Positions 34,790-46,906 of a stretch of 64,000 bases of DNA are shown here, one piece after another. Numbering within the stretch: position 1 is the stretch's first letter; the number at the start of each line of letters is the position of its first letter. This DNA comes from Erythrophleum ivorense (taxonomy: Eukaryota > Streptophyta > Magnoliopsida > Fabales > Fabaceae). The notes under the pieces were generated by a model. That model was not told where the DNA came from. It worked only from the letters and a program-made list of their open reading frames with translations, and did no database searches. The stretch lies in contig JAIUCV010000005.1 in assembly GCA_026724425.1 (NCBI GenBank), forward strand, positions 38,537,784 to 38,601,783. Direction: 5' to 3'. The translations under genes and the position numbers were made by a program.

Positions 34790-37700
34790 TTTGATCTCAT
34801 AAGTCAATATCACTAGATAAAATGACACAGATTTAAATACCATATCATTTGATAGAGTTAAGTGCTACACGAGCAGAGATTAACTTTATAATGGTGTGAG
34901 AATAAACATTTTGCGATACCAGGGTCTCTAATGCCACATCCGGCGCCGCACCGCACCGCCCTAAACAGAATCGTAATTTTAAAGTACTGAAGTAGATTGA
35001 GCGGGGAGACATCAAGGGGACAATATCGGAACTCAATAATTAGGCGGCTTTAATTAAATGAAAGCATTTTCCACGGTTGTTAAAACAGTGTGATCAGACG
35101 ATGCAACTTGGCATTGCCATAGCCAGCAGGCACCACACGCTCACCTTACAATACTCCTTGTTTGGTTGCTGGTCAGAATCAAATCCCCTTACCATTAATG
35201 TCTCCCTGTGTCAACCCACTTCCATGCATTGCAATCTGCAAGTTGCAAGTTATCAACTCATCATCCATCAAACTTAACTTCATTTGAAATCTCATATTAT
35301 ACCATATTTATATATAATAAATAAAAGTTAATATCTAAATATAATTATGACATATGAATAGTCTCAGGGCTCTTCAATTCTTCTTATATTTCTTCATGTA
35401 AATACTCGCAAAGATGTTATGTAATATCTACAAAAATATTTATTTAAAATGATATTATATAAAAAATATAAATTAAAAAAAGTATATCATGTTTAAAATT
35501 TTAACAAAAAGATAATCAAAGAACACAATTTAATCTATTTAAATGATGATAAAATGACTTAAGATATATAAAAAAAATCAAAGAGATAATCATATAAATA
35601 TCATATTATATGACTGTTATATAAAAAAACAGAAGAGATATCAATATATTATATATAACTTATTTGTTTGTTAAAAAAGATAACTCAATGTATTTTTAAT
35701 AATCACATTATTTTATTTTACTTAAGATAATTAAATATCATTATTGAAAAGAAGATAAGCGTTAATATAACTTAAACCTTAAATTTAACATTTTTTGTAT
35801 ATATCTTTAAACTCTTTATATACCTTTGTCGACAATGTGAGGTATTATAAATCTAATGTCATAATTTGAAACTTCTTCGTGCGTCACCATAGACTTTAAC
35901 CAATTTATTACCAGAGGTTATATCCTTTTTTCCCTTTTTTTTTAAATATATGTGTTTTAGTTTTTCTCTTCACGTCTTGGTTATATGTGATTTTTTTTTC
36001 TTACTCAATTAATGACCATTTGTTATTTTCAAAAATAGAACGATATGAAAGTTAATGAAAATGGAGCAAACCACGAACAAAGGTTTTAATACAAGTTTTT
36101 TTTTGGGTATTAATTGGTGAATTTATATAGTTTCTCCTATTATTGACTATATATTGTTAATATGGCTCTGAGTTCTCGGCACTGGAAGTGGCAGGAGGGA
36201 AGACGGCGGAGGAGACTGACATCCTTTAGAGAAGCACAAAAAAAATTATAAATGTCGAACAGGATTTTGAAGGAGGTGCATCGAGGCCAATCCACTATGA
36301 GAAAGATATAATGGTTGAGAATGAAACATGCTTCTATAGTGAAACTCTCAAAGGCCAAGCATCGGATGAAGTTATGAGTGATGATGACCCACGAGACAGA
36401 TGGCTTAGCTAACAAGAGTGAAGAATCCCGAGAGAAGTCATCTAAAAATGTTTTAGATGAAGAGCTCCCATGTTGTCAACATCATGAAATAAACTTTAAG
36501 TAAATGTAATTTTAAAAAACAAAGTTTCATTAACGTTGTTTTTACGGTTAGTTTAGTTTATCTTTTGAAAACTAAAACAAAACGACATCTTTGAGTCCAG
36601 GACACTTGAATTAGTCAATGTCATCAATTAATAGCCAGGTAGACTCTTATGGCCTCTTTGTTTTTCAGAATTATCTTTAATAGAGTTGGAAAGAAAATAA
36701 TGTATAGAATGAAATGGAGTTAACTATTTTTGTTGAGACATAAAAAAGAAAGAGAATGTCTTTGCCTTTATATGTTTGATTTAGATAAAAATAACTAATG
36801 AATGGAAAGAAAAGATTAGCAAATAACAGAAATATCCCTAATAAAAACTTTACAAAAATTTAATTCTTTTTATTTTTTTTGGTGGTTTTGGATCCACAGA
36901 TTTCTTTCTTCCCTTTCCTTCCCCTTTTCTGCAGCTTCACTTGCGCTGAATAATCATTTGGAGTTGCTAAACTGCGAGTCTCCATTTTCATTGAGTTTGG
37001 GCATGAGGTAAGTTTTTTCGAGATAATCGTTGACTTACAACGCATTGTTGACATACCTAGCCTCGAATATCGCGGTGGTCCGATGAAGAGAGTAGTTTGC
37101 TTCAGCCTTTGTTGTAACCGTTAGCTCTAAGACGCAGGTTACATCAGGCTTCTTACCGTAAAGAAAATGAGAGGCAAAATAGGCTTTTACTATTTTGGCT
37201 CAAAAGCTGGCTTCCATTTGTGCCCTACAATGGAGAGAGGCACTTTCACATTTCCCTTCCTAATGAACTTTGCATTCTCTCATCTAAAGGGCTTTCAACA
37301 TGGCTTTCAATTTCTGTTTCTACTGCATTCTTTCAACCAAATGAGTTTTTATTTATATTATATGTCAACTAATATGTTTAACCGTAATAAGTTTAGCTAA
37401 GAGAGATTATTTTGATGGAAGAAAAATATTTATGAATTAAATTTAAAAATTTATTTTTAAAAGAATAAGAGAAATATAATTTTTAAAAAATTAAAAAATT
37501 AAATTATTAATTTTATTTTATTTTATTTGAAAAAAAGAATTTAAAAAGTTTCCTGTCCGTCAAACATCAAGTCCCATCATATTTAAAGCATTTTTTTTCG
37601 GATAAAATGCTAGACCATCTCAATATTTTAAGGTTATCTTGCTAATTCGCTCAAAAGCTAGGAGTGGCCCATGCTTTGCACGAAATTTAAGGAAAATGAA

Positions 37701-38200
37701 AAAAATCAGATGAGGAAAAAAAAGAATAAATGACACAAAAGTCAAAACACAATCCCTACCCAACAGTTGATAAATAAATAAATAAAATTTAATTATATAT
37801 ATTTTTTAAATTTTAAAATATGCATGTGAATATAAATATATATAATTTTTAGTAAATCAATGGAATAATGAATTTAAATAATATTTATCATAAAATTTGA
37901 TAATAAATAACTCAACTTTTTGGATATTTAAAAAAAGAATTGTGAGTAATAACTGCATGAGAGTGGTTTGGTTGCGCCAGTGAACAACATATACGGGCCA
38001 TCATTCCAGCCGTGCCAAGTTACTGCAGGAGGACGCGTTAGAGGCTGCCTATCATGCACCATTTCCTGACTGCATCTTTATGACCAACCGCCCATTCCAT
38101 CCCATGCCCAAAAAACCAACAGGATGAGAATATATATATTTATATTACACAATAAATATCAGTGAGAAAGGAATGGGGAATGATAGAGAGCTCTCAACTG
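34790..38200. other. Intergenic region upstream of the CER3-like gene
   Basis: AT-rich with low-complexity stretches (35280-35800, 37400-37560, 37770-37930). Short frames at 34845-35036, 36140-36415, 36860-37054 and 37167-37400 show no recognisable family. An ATG at 36162 opens 28 codons rich in Arg (…QEGRRRRRLTSFREAQ…) before a stop. A neighbouring frame reads EGGASRPIHYEKDIMVENE at about 36265-36320, so a broken exon is possible. I cannot assign it. Confidence 0.35.
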
Positions 38201-38241
38201 TGTTGGAATTGGATTTGGCCTGGGTCTGATTCCCCTGCGCC

Positions 38242-38249
38242 TATAAATA
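38242..38249 (+). promoter_or_regulatory. TATA box of the CER3-like gene
   Basis: TATAAATA in the context GCGCCTATAAATAAAAAACC, 222 bp before the chosen ATG. Transcription would start near 38272-38280, leaving a leader of roughly 190 nt. That leader holds an in-frame upstream ATG at 38398. Confidence 0.65.
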
Positions 38250-38397
38250 AAAAACCTCTAGCAAAACACGCCATCACCCAACCACTTACTGTTCTGGAAT
38301 TTATCCTGTCTTTTGGGATTTTTTTCAGTTTCTATTTTTGGCTCTTTTTTTTTTTTGGAAAATTTGAAGCAGAAAAGTGCCCAAGCTTGTAGCATAT

Positions 38398-38463
38398 ATG
38401 GTTGATAGTTTAATACATCATTGGAGAAGTTATAAGGAAACAGATAGAAGGCTTCTACATAAA
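38398..38463 (+). other. In-frame upstream ATG extension of the CER3-like ORF
   Basis: ATG at 38398 followed by 22 codons without a stop, continuous with the main start at 38464. The extension is basic and not hydrophobic (MVDSLIHHWRSYKETDRR...). It could be 5' leader only, or an alternative N-terminus. Family length favours leader. Confidence 0.5.
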
Positions 38464-41400
38464 ATGAGTGCTCCATTATCTGCTTGGCCATGGAAGAACT
38501 TGGGCATATTTAAGGTATAGAATTTATGTCATTCATATATTTTCTTGTTTCCCTTTTTTATTCTAATTTTTGGTGCTATTAACATGGGGTTACATTAAAT
38601 CAAACTTTCTTTCTTTGTTCTGCATGTGTAGTATGTGTTGTACGGTCCGTTTGTAGCGAAAGTTCTGCATCAAAGGTTTCACGATGAACACTTCAGCTCG
38701 AGCTGGTGCCTTCATTTGCTCATACTATGTGCTCTCCGAGGTTACATGTATGTCCTATGGGGTTCTTACAGCAATATGCTTTTTCTGACTCGAAATCGAC
38801 GAATTCTTCAACGTGGGGTTGATTTCAAGCAAGTTGACAAAGAATGGGACTGGTAAAGACTTAGAAATTAATTAACTGAATCGAAATGGGTTCATATATA
38901 GATAGGAGTTAAATGTATTCTATTTTCTCTTTCTACAGGGATAATTTCTTAATTCTTCAAGCATTAATTGCTTCCATCGCCTTCTATATGTTCCCCTTTC
39001 TTCAAAACCTCCCCCCTTGGAACGTGAAAGGTCTTATTGTTCTTCTGGCGCTCCATGTGGGAATCTCAGAGCCACTTTATTATTGGGTTCATAAAAAGTT
39101 TCATAGCGACTATCTTTACACCCATTACCATTCATTTCACCATTCATCTCCAGTACCTCAGTCATTTACAGGTATATCGATATTGCATATGTTCATTCTC
39201 TTGAAATTTAATCATATCCTGCTCCTCTTCTTATTCCTCGATCTCAATTTTGTCGAACTTGGTTTGCTTCAGCTGGAAATGCAACGCCTTTGGAGCATCT
39301 TGTTTTGACGGCAATCGTTGGAATTCCGATCCTTGGGACTTCCTTAATGGGATATGGATCAGTAGGATTGGTATATGGCTACTTGTTGATTTTTGATTTC
39401 CTGAGGTGCTTGGGCCATTGCAATGTTGAAATTGTTCCACATCAACTGTTCGACAAGTTTCCTTTAATGAGATATATGCTATATACGCCAACGTAAGTTC
39501 AATTCAGATCTAACCTGTTTAATATGGATGTTGACACACACACAGAGGACACAATACTGAGGAGACCAAAAAGTATCAAGCCTCCATTTGTAACTTAAAG
39601 CAATAAGGGTGGCTAGATGTCTCCTTCAAATTTTAAAAATTTATATAGTATTGGATTTTGATATTATTTCTTACATTCTTTGAAAATTTGAGTCCACTAT
39701 AATTTACATATTTGCTCCACTAATCTTAAGATTATGGCTCGATCACTAATGCAAAAAATCGTGATACAACATAAGTGTTTGACATGGATACTCTTTTTTT
39801 TTCTGGGTAAAATAAAGAAAAGGAATTATAATTGAGAATCCAAAATGGTAAAATCGTTGGTGGGAGGGGGGACTAACACCTTCTCTCTTCTACGGAGAGG
39901 AATACTGCTAGTTTATGAAGTAAGAGGCAACAAACCTTTGAGGCTATGGCTAAAAATCTTTAATTTTACATCCATATCCCTTGTAGATATGTTTATATTT
40001 ACTTGTTCTTTTGTGTTATGCAGATATCACAGCCTGCACCATACTGATAAGGACACTAATTTCTGCCTCTTTATGCCTCTTTTTGACGTACTAGGCGATA
40101 CGCTTAACGGCAAATCTTGGCAATTACACAAAAAATTAAGTTCAGGTTGGTATAATTGATTTTATCTTAATTAATTTCACACACATTTATGTTAAACTTG
40201 TATCTATATTAATGTAGGAAAAAATGGGAAGGTACCAGATTTTGTTTTCCTGGCTCATGGAGTGGATGTGGCATCCGCTTTGCACGTTCAATTTGTGTTT
40301 CGATCATTTGCTTCTTTGCCATTCACAACAAGGATCTTCATAGTTCCACTGTGGCCAGCTGCTCTAATGGTTTTGCTAGCCATGTGGGCTTTCTCCAAAA
40401 CCTTTTTAATTTCTTTCTACAACCTCAGAGGTCGACTGCACCAAACATGGGTTGTCCCTAGGTGTGGTTTTCAGGTGAACGTCAGAAGTTTGTCTTCATT
40501 TTCTTTACTTAATAAATGCTGCAAGAAAAAATAATAATTAGAAGTATTGATTTTTCTTCTTATTGTATTTTTTTTCATTTCGTTTTTACAGTATTTTTTA
40601 CCGTTTGCTACCAAGGGGATCAATAAGCAAATTGAAGAAGCAATCCTCAGGGCTAATAGAATTGGGGTTAAAGTCATCAGCCTTGCTGCCTTGAATAAGG
40701 TTTGCATTGTGAACTTTCATTTATGTCTTGCCTTGCTATAATTGACAGAATATATGCATATATATATATATATATATATATGTCTGTATGTATATTAGAT
40801 CTTAATTAACTGAGTTCCGGTGCTTCCTGAGCATGGTTGTTGAGGGTTTTAATGCCCTGTAAGCGAGATCTCAGATACGTTGCACGGCCATGACCCATGT
40901 TCTTGCTTAAAATTCAATAAAGGAACACGGATCTGTCACTTTTAGTGGCACGTCCGTATGCTACCTGCTCTATATGACAAATCTGTCTGAAAAAAATAAG
41001 CAATGGATGTACATCAGCATTATTGCTTGACAGCCCTAAAAAGAAAGATTCATTCAAAGAGAACTTTGGTCCTCTCCGATTTTTTTTATGTTTTGAATAC
41101 TGTGAATTATAATGATATATTGAGATATTATGATATAATATTTAGGATATATATTGTGCTACTTGAGATACTATAAGATTTCAAGCATTATTGTATGCCA
41201 CCATTATTATAGAATGTGAAGTGATACAAGATGGTATCTCAAATGTTATCGTATAAATACATAATAGCCTTTTAAATGTAAATTAATATCAAATTCAGAT
41301 ATTTAAAATATGTGTAAGTATCCTCTAAAATTTTTTATTATAAAGTTTTTGTAAATTTCGAAAAAAAAGTGATATAAAAAATATAAATGTGTATAAAACT

Positions 41401-44147
41401 CACATTCTTTCTTTTTATCCATTCTTTTCTTTTTTCTCTTTTTTTTTAAATTTATAAAAATTTTATAATAAAGAACTCTAGAGGATTTAGTCTCTCAAAA
41501 TATTATGGTATGTAAGAAATATTGTGTACCAAATGCGTGTGCAAAATGATTTAAGAGATAGAGTATTCAAGAAGAGGTGAGACATATACAATTAGCCTAC
41601 GTTTATCGCTATTAAAGTTTTAACAAAACATTAAAAAAGAAGCCAATACATACAAGGCAAATTATCTAGGGCCAAGTCTACTTCTATATTTATTAGGTTT
41701 TAAATGCGGGCAGTGGCATCACTTACTGAAGCCCTCAGATCCAACATTCAATTCATGCCATATGATGTTTTAATGACTCTTCAGCTTTACTGTGTCTGAC
41801 TTTGCAAAATCAACCAGAACTGGATCCCTGCTTCCACATTTTGCAAATTCTTACCATTGACTTTGTACAGAATGAATCTCTAAACGGAGGTGGAAAACTT
41901 TTTGTGGACAAGCACCCAAACCTTAGGGTTAGAGTCGTTCATGGAAACACCCTTACTGCTGCAGTCATCCTCAATGAAATCCCTCAAGATGTGAAGGAGG
42001 TCTTTTTAACAGGTGCTACTTCTAAGCTTGGAAGAGCAATTGCCCTCTACTTGTGCCGAAGGAAAGTGAGAGTTCTGGTAAGTACCGTCATATATTATTT
42101 AGTGCAGTGGCTAATCTGTTACCTTAGGCTAATAGGAGCAATATTTATTAAAAAGAACAACGCAACTATGTGAGAGGTATATATACATATGCGAGTTTAG
42201 TAAGTTTAAAATTTTAAAAAACTATGAGAACATAATATCCTAACATAATACTATATCTATATAAATATAAAAAAAAATGAAAGAAACAACTATCTACCGT
42301 TGGTTCCGCCACTGTTTATGTGTGACATTACTTTTTTCTTTTGATAAAAATTTATCTATTTGACTTATTTATATAATTTCTCGTTTAGGACATACTTCAA
42401 CTTTAAAAACTCAAGGTAGTACATACGTTTTATATTGATTCCTAACATAATCCTGGTTCCTTGATATGAGACAGGTCTATTATTTTAAATTAAAAATTTA
42501 AGTTGTTAAATAATTTTTAATGTATATAATCTCTGTTTAGGGTGTATTAAATTAAGCGAACAATTTTATGTTGATATCCGACATCCAATTAATTTCTCGA
42601 CCTACTTTCAGAGTTGTTAGCAAGTAGCAACCATACAAGTGAGATATGATAATAATGCCAACTCACGACATGAGGTCCATACGGTAGCCCATGTTTCTAT
42701 CTAGCTAACACCAGTTCACGCATATGGGCAGGCAGGCATTCTTTGAACGTGTTTTAAAATGATACGTCTCATATATAAAAAATAAATATTTAACTTAAGG
42801 AATAAAAAATTTGATTAAAAATAATTAATTTTTTTAATTTTATCTCAAATAAAAATTATTTTTTAAAAATATCTTTATTTAATGTGTATATGTTTTTAAA
42901 AAAATTAATGACAGTTATTATTTATAATTTAAAAAATTTATTTTAATGAAAGGTATAATTAAAATATTATAATTATTATATCAGATGTTAGTGGATTTTT
43001 ATATTTTAGACTAAATTAACTTTTAAAAAAATTTTTTATATATGAAATCGGAGGTAATAATAAATAGTTTTATCTTGAGCCATTCATGTATGTAGTTTAT
43101 ACGGGACATAAAATTTGGCCACATTTTTTGTAACCTAGTTTTCATTCTTTTATTTATAGAAATATCGCTATAGGTTAAATTGAAATTATATCTGTGAACT
43201 CATGACATCACAATATAGTTATCAATGACTCACATTTTCATAACTTATATGCTCCAATTACTAAGGGGGGATAGCTACATTATTGCAGATGTTAACCTTT
43301 TCAACAGATCGTTTTCAGAGGATTCAAAAAGAAGCCTCACCAGAACATCAAAGCTATCTTGTGCAGGTGACAAAATACCAAGCGGCACAGCACTGCAAGG
43401 TATAATTGGTTGAAGCGAACTTTGCAGAAGTTTAACAAGGTTTCTTATGCTCATTAGTATAACCATTAAAACACTTGCTTAATTCTTATGACATGTACTC
43501 TTTCAAAGTTCACTACAAGCTTTAGTTAGGAAATTATATATATAGACCAGAGAAAACCATTTAATTTTCATTTCGTGAGAATCTATATGTTATCGCAGAC
43601 ATGGATTGTTGGTAAGTGGATCACGCCAAGAGAGCAAAGCTGGGCTCCAGGTGGAACACATTTTCTTCAATTTGTTGTTCCTCCCATCTTGCCCTTTAGA
43701 AGAGACTGCACTTATGGTGATCTAGCGGCCATGAGAGTGCCTGATGATGTAGAAGGCCTTGGCTGCTGTGAGGTGAGCAGTGTGCCCTATCTATCGATTA
43801 ATTAATTCTTAGATAAACTTGTTCCATAAAAAGTCTTACATACCAAGCCATTTATAAATTGACAGACAAGCTCTGATATGTCTACAAGTTTATTAATGTT
43901 TTGTAAACCGATCTATTTGAAAATTTCTCGTATGTTTTTTGTTGATGGCTTTTATATGATGGTGCAGTACACGATGGAGAGAGGAGTAGTGCATGCGTGC
44001 CATGCGGGAGGAATGGTGCATAGTCTTGAAGCTTGGACTCATCATGAAGTTGGGGCCATAGACGTTGAGAGAATTGATCTTGTGTGGAGAGCAGCACTCA
44101 AACACGGTTTAAGGCCAGTTTCATCAAAACTAACTCTAAAAAATTGA
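38464..44147 (+). CDS. CER3-like: CER3/WAX2-like protein, very-long-chain alkane formation (11 exons, complete)
   Basis: Exons: 38464-38514, 38632-38852, 38939-39171, 39273-39492, 40024-40145, 40218-40474, 40592-40699, 41871-42077, 43289-43399, 43599-43772, 43968-44147. All introns are GT-AG. The joined frame is open for 627 codons, against 632 in Arabidopsis CER3. It starts MSAPLSAWPWKNLGIFK. Fatty-acid-hydroxylase-type His clusters are HKKFH (142-146), HYHSFHH (153-159) and YHSLHH (243-248). Hydrophobic segments lie around 50-130 and 280-330. The C-terminal WAX2 domain contains FLTGATSKLGRAIALYLCRR (449-468) and ends with a VHACHAGGMVHSLEAW-type block. CER3 acts in the ER with CER1 and cytochrome b5 to turn very-long-chain acyl-CoAs into cuticular alkanes. 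GCLGHCNVEI-type and YFLPFATKGIN wording fits CER3 rather than CER1. The two longest introns (7 and 8, 1.2 kb each) are AT-rich. An in-frame ATG at 38398 would add 22 residues. I chose 38464 because it matches the family start. Confidence 0.95.
40755..40782. repeat. (AT)n microsatellite in CER3-like intron 7
   Basis: About 13 TA units just inside the intron. Likely length-polymorphic. Confidence 0.9.
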
Positions 44148-44610
44148 TCTCTCTCTTGAATCATAAGATGACGGAGAAATTAATTAATTAGAAGGAACAT
44201 CCTAATGTAACTTTCTTCTCTGTTTTGGTGTAGTACAGACAAGGGGGCCATAATTAGATGTTGTTCAATTCTTTGAGGACTCCATATTGTCAGTGATGTT
44301 GTTATATGATATATATCCAGGTTACCATAATGAAGTAAAAGTTCCCCCTTAGTATTATTACTTTATTTGAGGTGATATCCTTTTTCTGTTCTTTTTTGGA
44401 TTAGTTTTTTCTATTCATTAAATATACATTATGGAAAAGGGTCGGTTTATTTTTTCCGTGATCAACAAGGATCAATTGAAATTAGAGGTAGAAATAAGTT
44501 AAGGAAATTTCAATAAATTTTAAGCTCGTTGATAAAATCAAGTCAGTTATATTATTTATATAATAAGTAACCTCAATATGTATGGATTTTAGTTATATCC
44601 AATACAAATA

Positions 44611-45447
44611 AGGGGTGTTTACAGGCGGTGCCAAGTTTCACGTCGGCTCAATGTTTGACCTACTTTAAACTAGGCACTAAAAAATAGACTTGCAGCCCAG
44701 CTTGAGTTTAAGACAACTGGGCTGGGTAGCAAGGCCACAACAGGATTTTTCTTTGTTATACGTGGGCTGCGCAACGGGGCCACAAAGAGGTTTTGTATCC
44801 TTTTTTTAACAAAAAATTCAAAATTTTGAATGTTAATATCTATAAAACTATATAATCTTTTTTAATATAAAATTATTTATTTTAATACGAATTTATAAGA
44901 TTTATGTAATAAAAAAAGGTTTAAAGGAGGAAAAAAAAATATAAGCATAAATGGTGAAACTTCAAAAATAATTGCTTAGAGTTTGGTGGTTTGATTGAGA
45001 TTTTTTTTTATCTTGAGTAATTTGTTGAGGCGAATGTCATGCAATATGTCAAAAGAGAGTTTGATTTGCTTTTTTTTTTAGAAATACATGTTTATTATCT
45101 CAATTTTATTTTATTTTTTGTTTTTGGTTTTTAACTCAAAAAATATGTTGTTTAACTCTTTTTTTCGGTTAGATGTGACAAATATATTGAAAAGAAGTTT
45201 GGTAGGCACCACCTCGAATTATTTATAATTTATAAAATATATTTAAAATTTTTTTATTACAACTACAAAATAGCTCTTTGGAAAAGTTTGTCTTTTCATT
45301 TTAATTCTTTTTTTTAATATTAAAAACTTGTTAGACAGGGTCAAACTAATCTAATTAACATGACTATTTTATCATCCAACCTAACCTTGTCCCAAATTTT
45401 TTTTTTTTTGGGTTGGCTAGCCACTATCAAGCTATAGGAACAACCTT
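44611..45447. mobile_element. Short non-autonomous hAT-like element, 8-bp TSD
   Basis: 837-bp non-coding AT-rich unit between TACAAATA (44603-44610) and AACAAATA (45448-45455), an 8-bp duplication with one mismatch. The ends AGGGGTGTTTACAG and (reverse complement of the right end) AAGGTTGTTCCTATAG form an imperfect inverted repeat. GC-rich subterminal words (cagcccagcttgag, ctgggctgggtagc; ttgggttggctagcc at the right) repeat the plan of the unit at 21816. It lies 460 bp past the CER3-like stop codon. Confidence 0.7.
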
Positions 45448-45516
45448 AACAAATAGGTAATGTCTTTTTTTCTTCTTTTTACTCCTTTGATCACAACTTA
45501 ACAATAAGTGTTATCA

Positions 45517-45539
45517 TTATATATATATATATATATATG
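45517..45539. repeat. (AT)n microsatellite
   Basis: Uninterrupted AT units between two hAT-type insertions. Confidence 0.9.
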
Positions 45540-46906
45540 AGTTTATCTATATCCAAAACATTGTGTTGTGAGTAATTTTTTTATTCTAATTTAATAATGT
45601 CTTCAATTTTTAAAACATTGATTTTAATATGAACTAATTAAACCTCATTATTTTTCTCGTCAATGCATATAGAGTTGGTGACAGATGGTGCCGGTGGCCT
45701 TGTGAGTATTAATGTTATTTAGAATATATATAATAATGCATTTTTTATTATATATATTATTATATTCAATTGTTTTATATATAACTGAATTTTAAACACT
45801 TAGAATAAAAATTTTAACACATCATGCGAGAGAATAAAATTATCATGATAAAAAATTTAACCCAGATAAAATGTGAAAATAACTTTGACAAGTCCAACGT
45901 TCCTTTTTTCTTGTATCTCTCCTGTAACATGTATAAGCCCGGCCATAATATGTTAAGATGCAAATATGACTTCATACATTTTTATGTGCAAATTTGTTTT
46001 ATTCATTGGATTAAAGCAGTGCTGTGAAAAGTTTTAAGCCACATAAGCGGTTGCTTTAGACCCCACAATTTACTAGGCCACTAATATATATATATATATA
46101 TATACACACACATCATCAATGTCTTATATATTTGCCAAAACCTATGTATAGGTACTATCTCATGTCTGCTTGTATATCCTATAAGAAAAAGACAAAAAAA
46201 GGATGATAATAGAAAAGCTTTTCACCTCCTCCAATGGCCAATAGTATTAAAAAGTTTTATAATGATATTAAAAGTTATTTCACAAAATCAAAGATTTTTT
46301 TCCCTTATCGAAGTAAAACAAATAAACAATCAAACTCTCTAACGTCTTTAACCTTTAATCTTATTGATTCTATTTCTCATGTCTCCTTCTTGACTTTTTA
46401 ATTTTTTCTCATTGCATCTCGTCTCTGAATCTTATTTTCTTATCTCTCCTTACTCTTTGTTTAATTTCATCACTTCACTTTTGTCTTTTCTTTAAAAAAT
46501 ATCACAATTGCTCATTTGCTCTTAGTCTACAATACAGCAATAGATGCCCCTTTCGTCCTTCATCATTTCATCAAGGTATTATTTAATACTTCAATACTTC
46601 ATGCCTAAGAATGATGCCTTTTTTTTTTTTGGCTTCATATGTTCATTTCCTTTTTTTTTTGCCCTAGGTGTTGTTTCCATCAAATTGTCTCCCAGTCTCA
46701 AATCATTGGTTGAAGCTACGAAATAAAGGAAGGTGAAATCTTTCTTTTCTTTTCTTTTTTTTGGCTTTATTTTGAAATCTGAAATACTAAATTTGATGTG
46801 TTTTTTCCCTTTTTCTCATAGAATTGTTGTTTTTGTAATTGATATTTTACATATATTTTTTTGTGTTGTTTTTTTATTTTACTTTTATTATTTACACTAA
46901 TAGAAA

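Noticed and set aside
39231..39491. Minus-strand open frame over CER3-like exon 4
   Set aside because: Shadow of the coding exon on the opposite strand. Splice sites and family similarity are on the plus strand.
43882..44105. Two minus-strand frames over the last CER3-like exon
   Set aside because: Antisense shadows of a strongly conserved exon.
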